In this document: positions 57,011 to 64,000 of the stretch, piece after piece | Layout of the letters: the number at the start of each line of letters is the position of its first letter | How positions within the stretch are numbered: position 1 is the stretch's first letter | Assembly (NCBI GenBank): GCA_963082975.1 | Contig: OY720350.1 | Span: 17,020,910 to 17,084,909 of the forward strand | Direction: 5' to 3' | Length of the DNA stretch: 64,000 nucleotides | DNA from: Labia minor | Lineage: Eukaryota > Arthropoda > Insecta > Dermaptera > Spongiphoridae | The notes under the pieces: generated by a model | Told to the model about the DNA's origin: nothing | The model's input: only the letters and a program-made list of their open reading frames with translations | Database searches by the model: none | Made by a program: the position numbers and the translations under genes

Positions 57011-57337
57011 ATTGAAGGAGGGAAATATTCATAATGGTTTTATCAATAAAAGTTTGATTGTATACTTAGAAGGAAAAGAAGAAGCACTTGGAAATCATTT
57101 TATCTCTCTATTTAGTGGAAATTATTTACTTGATTCATAAAAATCGAAAATAAATTTGTTAAAATTCATTTAATAAAATTATTTAAAACAAATTTATATT
57201 TATTAACTATCCAAATGATATATTGAAAAAATTTGGTCATTAAAAGGATTAATTAAATTATAAAATTTAAGTTTTTTTAATTACTTATAATTTAGAAAAT
57301 TTAAAATATATTTTAATAAAATAGACTTAAAAATAAG
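57011..57337. other. AT-rich unassigned stretch
   Basis: No signal is visible apart from AT-rich composition. Confidence 0.5.
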
Positions 57338-58046
57338 CTGGAGTGTCTCCACTCAACCATCTCGCAATTTGAATTGGATTAAATAACATAATATATTATA
57401 TTCAAATTAAATTTAATTAATTATAAATTATAAATTAAAATTAATAAATAATATTTATTAAACCAGCGCGTGTTTAGCTCTTTGTTGATGGCACCACGTC
57501 ACGTCCTGCCGAGTGATTTGCAGTCAACGTGTTAAAAAATTAATTCCGGTACTTTCAGCAATTCAATTAAACTGAAATTCTATATATAGCAGTTTTATAT
57601 AATTTTTAATCAAGTGAAAAACTATCATCATATATCTTTATTTTTACGATCAGTTTAGAGGAAAACTATGAAAACGTCGTAGGTAATGACCATCTTCCGG
57701 TTGAGCTACATTTCTCAAAAGTAGAATAGAAAACTACGAATTTTGAATAATGGCCGTGTACCAAATTTCATTATTCTAGCTCAGGGGTCGGCAATTCAGA
57801 GAGCCGCAACTTAAACTTAAATGTTTCAGAGCATCGCAAAATCATCTGACCTTTTTTTTAGAACCATATTAAAAAAAAAATTGAAAAGTAATCAAAATGT
57901 TCAAAAGTTTCAGGTATTGAGTGAATTGTTAGAAGAGCCAGATAATCAGAGACATTTTTCTCAACCTTAGTGAAAATGATTCAGGAACCTTCAAAACGTA
58001 TAAAAACATCAAAATCTCGACATCGAAAATTTTCTGGCGAGATAGT
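57338..58046 (-). mobile_element. Helentron-like element (HINE), family 1, with internal hAT-like fragment
   Basis: On the minus strand it starts ACTATCTCGCCAGAAAATTT at 58046 and ends GCGAGATGGTTGAGTGGAGA plus CACTCCAG at 57338. The microsatellite region is replaced by a foreign segment (57783-57950). The start hairpin is shortened. Confidence 0.8.
57783..57950. mobile_element. hAT-like fragment inside a Helentron-like copy
   Basis: CAGGGGTCGGCAATTCAGAG starts a segment with AGAGCCGC motifs, as in hAT-type ends. A right terminal repeat could not be found, so it is probably truncated. Confidence 0.5.
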
Positions 58047-58134
58047 AATAACGACTGTTAATATTAAATAAAATGAAGGGGGAAGTGAGTGGCAATACTC
58101 GTTGTGACACTGTTTAACAGCTTTGAGAGGGTTA

Positions 58135-58482
58135 GGCCCGATTCACACACAAGTGGCGTATAGCACTGGCGTGGTTCTGGCGTGGAACAGGTTTGTAATG
58201 TAATTGCATTAGCTTATGACTCAATACCCACAGATATGGCGTGTTGGAGGCGTGGAAAATGGCACGAAGACCACTCCGCTCCGACTCCACCGGTGGCTCG
58301 TAGGGACTGGCACGCCACTTCTAGACCATTTGGAGTGGTCTTCGTGCCATTTTCCACGCCTCCAACACGCCATACGCCATATCTGTGGGTATTGAGTCAT
58401 AAGCTAATGCAATTACATTAACAAACCTGTTCCACGCCAGAACCACGCCAGTGCGATACGCCACTTGTGTGTGAATCGGGCC
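58135..58482. repeat. Fold-back (inverted) duplication of the Harbinger end
   Basis: Left arm 58135-58326 and right arm about 58329-58482 are reverse complements. They share GGCGTGTTGGAGGCGTGGAA and GCATTAGCTTATGACTCAAT. The structure could fold into a long hairpin. Confidence 0.9.
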
Positions 58483-58569
58483 TGTGACAGGATGTGACAG
58501 CTTTCATTCGCACACAAATGGTTCAGTCCACTAGTTTACTATTGTGTGTTGTTAGGAGTGATATTAAAA

Positions 58570-58725
58570 ATGTATTCTTCGGATGATGAGAGTGAAGACA
58601 TTTTAGATTTAGTTAATTTAATTAATCTGCAGACTGTGAAAAGGAGGTTTTGGGTTCATCCTATGTGGTTTAATAAGTGGAAATTTGGAGGAGCATTTAA
58701 TGCAATGCGGGAGCTGAACTTGTAG
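58570..58725 (+). pseudogene. HARBI1-like transposase N-terminal remnant (51 codons)
   Basis: The short frame starts MYSSDDESED and ends KRRFWVHPMWFNKWKFGGAF plus NAMRELNL. The RRFWVHP..(E/N)..GAF....EL pattern resembles the N-terminus of HARBI1-type nucleases, which normally exceed 300 residues. The catalytic DDE domain is missing. It lies inside matched terminal repeats, so it is the residue of an internally deleted PIF/Harbinger element. Confidence 0.65.
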
Positions 58726-59373
58726 AGGCGCTGGTGGCGATAATTTGGCGGTAATTTAAATTCTGAGCAATGTGTAGATAAAAATCTTTTTATATATCTA
58801 TTGATATTTACAATATCTCAATTGATCTTATTGGCCTTTTAAACTTTGAAAACATTCACATTACGGCTATAATTTAATACTATTAATTTTTAAGATTATG
58901 TGAGTAAATTATTTTCATTAAGAAAATTTGATTTTCATAATTGGATTTTCACGTAAGATTTTGATATATAATATATTTTTTAATATTATTTTTATAGTAG
59001 TTTAGTGTTATGCTAATTTTATATTTTATTTTTATTTTGTTTACTCTGATTTTTTTTTAAATAAATTAATAACATTTAAAGTAGCATAAAAAAAGTAGCA
59101 CAAAAAACACGTTTTTATAATTAAATGCTGGCAAAATATAAAATTTGATTAAAAAGTTGAAATGAATAATGAAATGGTCTAGAAGTGGCGTGCCAGCCCC
59201 TACGAGCCACCGGTGGAGTCGGAGCGGAGTGGGCTTCTTGCCATTTTCCACGCCTCCAACACGCCATATCTGTGGGTATTGAGTCATAAGCTAATGCAAT
59301 TACATTGAAAACCTGTTCCACGCCAGAACCACGCCAGTACTATACGCCACTTGTGTGTGAATCGGGCCTAACA

Positions 59374-59538
59374 CAGGGGTGTCTAAACTATGACCATTCG
59401 AGGGCCACATTGCAAAAAAAAAATATGTTGGGAGGCACATTTTTTTTTTAGAACCATATGGAAAAAATTTAAATATTTTCATAATTTGTGTTTGGGCCGC
59501 ATCTCAAAAGATTTTGGGACGCAGTTTAGACACCCCTG
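59374..59538. mobile_element. hAT-type MITE, 165 bp
   Basis: The ends are CAGGGGTGTCTAAACTATG and AGTTTAGACACCCCTG. The flanks GCCTAACA and ATTTAACA share only TAACA, so the duplication is degraded or uncertain. It abuts the Harbinger derivative. Confidence 0.8.
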
Positions 59539-60406
59539 ATTTAACATTTTAAGTTTTAGCAATAACCCTATCAATGTCATAATCACTTTTCTATAAAACT
59601 TTCAAAGAGAATTCAAAACCGATAGTATAAATCAAGCTTTTAAATAAGTATACTAATGAACTTAAATATTTAGTCAATTTTAATGTTTTAATTACTTACC
59701 ATTTTTAATAAACATTTTTCTTCCAAATATGATTAACAAACATTAACAAATATTATTCAAAAATTAGTAATTATAATATTAAACTTACCCTATTTACAAA
59801 TAAAAATATAAAAATGAATTTTTTTATATTCTAGAATAGATTATTAATATATTTTAAATTTTAAATTAATTAAATCAATGACAGAAAAAGTATTATTTAT
59901 TAAAGATAAATAAATATTATTGCAAAATCAAGTCTTTTTATTTTAGAAAGGTCTAAAGAAGACATTAAATTCAATTATATGTCGTGGGGCAATCATTTTA
60001 TATTATATTATATTGTTCTAAAGATAATCACTAATTATTTTTAACACACTTTACTTAACTCAGTGTCAGGTTGTCCGTGTGTTGTTTGTCCGCGGCATTT
60101 TATAATCGATATTTCAACAACTTCCCGTCATTCAATCAACTTGAAATTTTGCATGCGCACTTGCTCCTGCTAATAATACACGAATCAATTAAAAAATCCA
60201 CTGAATTATTTATCTGTTAGTGGTAATTAATTAACTAAACTTTCATATGCGGAATATGGAATAGTTCACTATTTCAATCATAGATGGCGTCTACAGACGC
60301 TGAACACACTTTTCTGCGGTTGTAAAAAAATGTTACACATGTTATTAATAAGAAATATTTAAAATAACGACTACATTTATTTACGTACGACTAAAAAGTA
60401 TAAAAT
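59539..60406. other. AT-rich stretch with a possible further Helentron-like fragment
   Basis: The segment at about 60065-60330 (GTCCGTGTGTTGTTTGTCCG; CAATCAACTTGAAATTTTGC; GCGTCTACAGACGC hairpin) has the style of a Helentron-like element, but no second copy is in the window. Confidence 0.3.
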
Positions 60407-60601
60407 AAATCTTTTTAAAAAACACTTTACTTAAAATTGCACTAAAAAGTAAAAAATAAAATCACTGTAAAGTGTGTGCGCCCAATAGTGGAAGCAAATG
60501 TTTTACGGTGTTATTATAATTTGAGCGCACACACTTTACAGTGATTTTATTTTTTACTTTTTAGTGCAATTTTAAGTAAAGTGTGTTTTTTAAAAAGATT
60601 T
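60407..60601. mobile_element. Palindromic MITE with ~76-bp arms
   Basis: The arms 60407-60481 and 60525-60601 are nearly perfect reverse complements (2-bp indel), from AAATCTTTTTAAAAAACACT to GTAAAGTGTGTGCGC, around a 43-bp spacer. The high arm identity suggests recent origin or homogenisation. It is noncoding and the superfamily is unknown. Confidence 0.85.
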
Positions 60602-61991
60602 CTTTTTACTTAAATTTATTATATGTTTGATTAAACCTTTTTATTTTTGATTAAAAAAATGTGTGAAAAATTATGACAGAAAAAAGTTAAGAAATTTATA
60701 ATTAAATTATTTATCCAAGTACCATATATATTAAAATAGAACCATTTAATAGTTTGATTTACGACCTTATTATTGTTCATCAAAATATTCTTTAATTTTT
60801 TTTATACCTCATCACTAAAGAAATCGTTTCTATTCTCTAAATGAAGTAAATATAATATCTTTGCAAGTTCTTAAAAGACTTTTTACACAATTGGTGACAA
60901 ATAAAAAAGAATTCTCTTTTTTTCTCGGTTGAGTTCTGTTGAATGTCAAGTTCGAAGAAGAACTGTGATGTTGTTGTGATGCACAACGTCAAACAACTTC
61001 AAGAAGGGTTCCAGCATCCCTAAGGGCACTCACACAGAACCTTCCCCCTTGAGAGTGCAAGAGATGAATATTCTTACTCTAACCAAATCCACCAAACATC
61101 CCTTCGCCTTTATTATCAGCCACAGCCCCTGAATTGACGATATCATTAACAAAATATGAATTTTTATAATCGGGAAGAAGGGAATGGGTTTGTGGTGAAG
61201 AACGATACGCTAAAATCGACTCTCACGTTCTAAAGAATGACAAGTTAATTTTTAGAGGAAAAAAAAAAATCTAAAAGGATGAGTCAGGGTTTATAATTAA
61301 GTCTTGTTTAAGAATTCCATTTAGAGGAGGGGGAGTAAATTAATTAAATTATAAATTATTCTTTCATGAAAATTAATTTCTTCTTCATGAATTGATCAAA
61401 AAAATAAGTTACAAAAGGTTGAAGAAAAAATAAAAAAAGGAAATATTTTTTGTCACTTATTTATTTATTGTTTTTATTTTTATTTATTCTATTCATGATC
61501 TTGATTTGTTTTTTCTTACAATTAACCTGTGTTCTCTAATTATAAGCCACTAATTTATCCCCATTCAAAAGAAAAAAAAAACTTATCAATTTGCAATTTA
61601 ATCTTATTTTTTATCCTTCAAGTCCTTAAGGGGGATCTTAATCTAATATGATTAGTGAAGTCATGGTAGGGACTATAATTTACGTCCCTTTTTGAAACTA
61701 ATCCGCCCTCTAATTCTAATATATAAATATAGATTAAATATAAGATGACTTTGATAAAAAAAAATAATTTTTCAGTGAAAAATATTGATATAAAAAGTCT
61801 TTTCTATTGTGCTAATCGTAATTAAATTCTAAAATTTAAATGCACAATTGTTATTTATGTGTTTATAAATATTCAAAAAGTATTATTATCTCACAAGATG
61901 ATTTCAAAAATTCTTAGAATGAATTAAAAATTACAAATTGTATTAGACATTTATATTAAAAGTAATTGTAATACCATCAAGAAAAGGTTTT
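60602..61991. other. AT-rich unassigned stretch
   Basis: A balanced patch at about 60945-61140 contains a 26-codon frame (MSSSKKNCDVVVMHNVKQLQ...) with no recognisable identity. The rest is AT-rich. The left TTTTAAAC duplication of the next element is at 61992-61999. Confidence 0.4.
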
Positions 61992-61999
61992 TTTTAAAC

Positions 62000-63030
62000 C
62001 AGGGGTGGCCAACCCGTGGCCCGCGGGCCGCATGCGGCCCGCCGTAAACATTTTTGTGGCCCGCGAGATTCATCACACTTTTATATTCTGCGCCCTCATG
62101 AAATAAATATCGCACTAGTGAAATAAATATGATTTCATTTTTTTTATTTCTTTGTTTCTTTTTTTATTCTTAGTATTATATATTTTTTACTATCTCGCCA
62201 GAGATAGTATTGCGATCACGAAAATTTTCGATGTTGAGATTTTGATGTTTTTATACGTTTTGAAGGTTCCTGAATCATTTTCACTAAGGTTGAGAAAAAT
62301 GTCTGTGTGTGTGTGTGTGTGTGTGTATGTGTGTGTGTATGTATGTAGGCAAGATTACGCAAAAACGGTTTGAGCTAGAATGATGAAATTTGGTACATGG
62401 ACATTATTCAAAATTCGTAGTTTTCTATCAACTTTTGAGAAATGTAGCTCAACCGGAAGAGGGTCATTACCTACAACGTTTTGATTTTTTTTCCTCTAAA
62501 GTGACCGTAAAAATAAAGATATATGTTTGATAATTTTTCACATGATTAATAATTGTATAAAACTGTTATATAGAATTTCAGCTTGATTGATTCGCTGAAA
62601 TTACCAGAATTAATTTTTTAACACTGCAAATCTCACGCGCCAACACGTGACGTGGTGCCATCAACAAAAAGCCAAACATGCGCTGGTTTAATATTTATTA
62701 TTTATTATTTATCATTTATAATTAATTAAATTTAATTTAAATATAATATATTATGTTATTTAATCCAATTCAAATTGCGAGATAGTCGAGTGGAGACACT
62801 CCAGCTAATTATAATATGCATTCAGTATCATTATTATTATATTATATATGTTTATATGTAAAAATAATAGTAAACATAATAAAAATTCATTATTTTTCAA
62901 TTTGTCACACCAAACAATATCTATAATGGGTCTAAACCTAATATGGGTATGTATAATTTTATATGCGGCCCGCGAAGTTATGATGAATTTCCAAAATGGC
63001 CCTCAAGATCATTTGGGTTGGCCACCTCTG
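62000..63030. mobile_element. hAT-type MITE interrupted by a Helentron-like copy, perfect TSD
   Basis: The ends are CAGGGGTGGCCAACCCG and GGGTTGGCCACCTCTG. TTTTAAAC flanks both (61992-61999, 63031-63038). Subterminal GCGGCCCGC motifs occur at both ends. A 616-bp Helentron-like element lies inside at 62189-62804. Confidence 0.93.
62189..62804 (+). mobile_element. Helentron-like element (HINE), family 1, best full-length copy
   Basis: It starts ACTATCTCGCCAGAGATAGT (a hairpin) after a T run and has a (TG)n/(TATG) microsatellite at about 62303-62347. The conserved GCCAACACGTGACGTGGTGC block follows, and it ends GCGAGATAGTCGAGTGGAGA plus CACTCCAG. Inverted subterminal ACTATCTCGC/GCGAGATAGT, the microsatellite and the 3' hairpin (GAGTG-gaga-CACTC) are all present. 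It is noncoding. Confidence 0.85.
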
Positions 63031-63038
63031 TTTTAAAC

Positions 63039-64000
63039 TATTCTCTGAGGTGAAATTCATAAATCAAACACACTTCAACTTTATAAAATAAATAAAAAAA
63101 AACTTATTCTAATGTGATAAAAAAAATATTCGTGCATATATGGTAGTATAACATCTTAAACTGCTCTCTAAAATTGAAGAAAAACCAAGACATCTGAATA
63201 TCTGCCTTTCTATTGTAAATAATTATATTAAATTGTGTATATTAAAAATAAATTAAAATAAAAATAAAATCTAAGGGAATTTATTTAGTTTTTTTATTAA
63301 AAGTGTTATTTTAGATGAAAAATTCATTAATCATTTTTATATAATTAATGTTTAATAGAGATGTATGTTGAAAATTTCTCAATTTTCAAATAAAAGCAAA
63401 TAATGGCAATTTACTAGATTTACTTGGTATATTGTTTTTGTATATAATTAAATGAGCACCGGCGGGCTTAAAACGTAACGAAAAACACGTCTTTAGTGCT
63501 CCAGGCAAATAATGTAAAGAACATTATGAAATGAAACAATCTGAAAATCATAGATATATACGAGTATTATCACAAATGTTATTTTAACCCCAAGCAAAAA
63601 CGTTAAAATACAAATTATTATATTTCTTCATAATTCCAAAAATTAAACTAAGCTAGTCAGAAAGATATACTCTATTATTTATTTGTTTGAAATCAATATA
63701 TTGATATATATAAAATCAAGGAATTCTTAATTTATTATTTATTCATAAATATTTAAAAGCCCTGTAATTCCTCTCTGTACCATTCATACCCCGAATAATT
63801 TTTATTTTGTTTTTCAAAAAATGCTCAAAATCTATAATTTAAATTTTTTTATTGATTGATGTAAATTTTGTAGGTTTTAACAGGTGTCGCCCTTCGAGAA
63901 TGAAGTCGATTGCTACGTAAGGGTCGAATTGGAGATGGGGGGGGGGGGCAATGAGCCCATATGAAAAAATTGTAAGGATGGGTTGTGAATTATTCATTAT
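63039..64000. other. AT-rich stretch with short GC-balanced patches
   Basis: A GAGCACCGGCGGGC...AGTGCTC patch at about 63454-63502 and a run of about 13 G near 63937-63949 are the only notable items. No gene or recognised repeat was found. Confidence 0.45.

Larger units (their letters stand above)
58135..59368 (+). mobile_element. PIF/Harbinger derivative with fold-back left end, ~1.23 kb
   Basis: The ends GGCCCGATTCACACACAAGT and its reverse complement at 59349-59368 are inverted repeats extending about 200 bp. TTA lies on the left and TAA on the right, close to the 3-bp target preference of PIF/Harbinger. The left end is followed at once by an inverted copy (about 58330-58482), which makes a nearly 350-bp fold-back. 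The interior encodes a HARBI1-like N-terminal remnant. The superfamily assignment rests on that remnant and the 3-bp flank. Confidence 0.75.

Overview
The window is a gene-poor, very AT-rich stretch of eukaryotic nuclear DNA. The mix of repeats (Ty3/gypsy of mdg3-like type, mariner, hAT, PIF/Harbinger, Helentron-like elements, tRNA-derived SINEs, LINE tails) suggests an arthropod, most likely an insect. No host gene could be recognised, so the species cannot be named. Nearly everything that can be supported is repetitive DNA. The only long intact protein is the gag-pol polyprotein of one retrotransposon.

Layout. Bases 1 to about 9545 are one end of a satellite array, about 59 monomers of roughly 158-163 bp, continuing beyond the left edge. 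It ends in an inverted piece of monomer fused to a 5'-truncated Helentron-like element. From 10 to 35 kb is AT-rich DNA studded with small non-autonomous elements. Many hAT-type elements keep perfect 8-bp target duplications. There are also internally deleted mariner copies, two families of Helentron-like (HINE/DINE-1-like) elements, a canonical Helitron 3' end, palindromic retroposons, and an 847-bp GC-rich retroposon with a tRNA-derived promoter and a 17-bp target duplication.

Bases 35577-41240 are a complete, apparently very young Ty3/gypsy element. It has two identical 254-bp LTRs, a TATA target duplication, and one uninterrupted 1413-codon gag-pol frame that starts inside the 5' LTR and reads through the primer-binding site. 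That site matches an internal part of tRNA-Leu. A GC-rich minisatellite of about 95-bp units lies in the 3' untranslated region.

From 41 to 64 kb the same repeat families recur. They include a hAT element that retains pieces of a zf-MYM/DUF4371-type transposase, four 5'-truncated tails of one LINE family (two of them already noted left of the gypsy copy or disrupted by a MITE), a head-to-tail pair of Helentron-like elements, a PIF/Harbinger derivative with a 51-codon transposase remnant, and two hAT MITEs each carrying a nested Helentron-like copy.

Nested insertions give a relative chronology: LINE tails and hAT MITEs are older, Helentron-like copies landed in some hAT MITEs, and the gypsy copy is the most recent arrival. 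The most useful items for follow-up are the retrotransposon's LTR-embedded start codon and unusual primer site, the 847-bp chimeric retroposon and its modular relationship to a short SINE, the satellite/Helentron junction, the palindromic retroposons with variable-length target duplications, and two small non-repeat patches (10551-10665 and 56915-57010) that could be host regulatory or exonic sequence.
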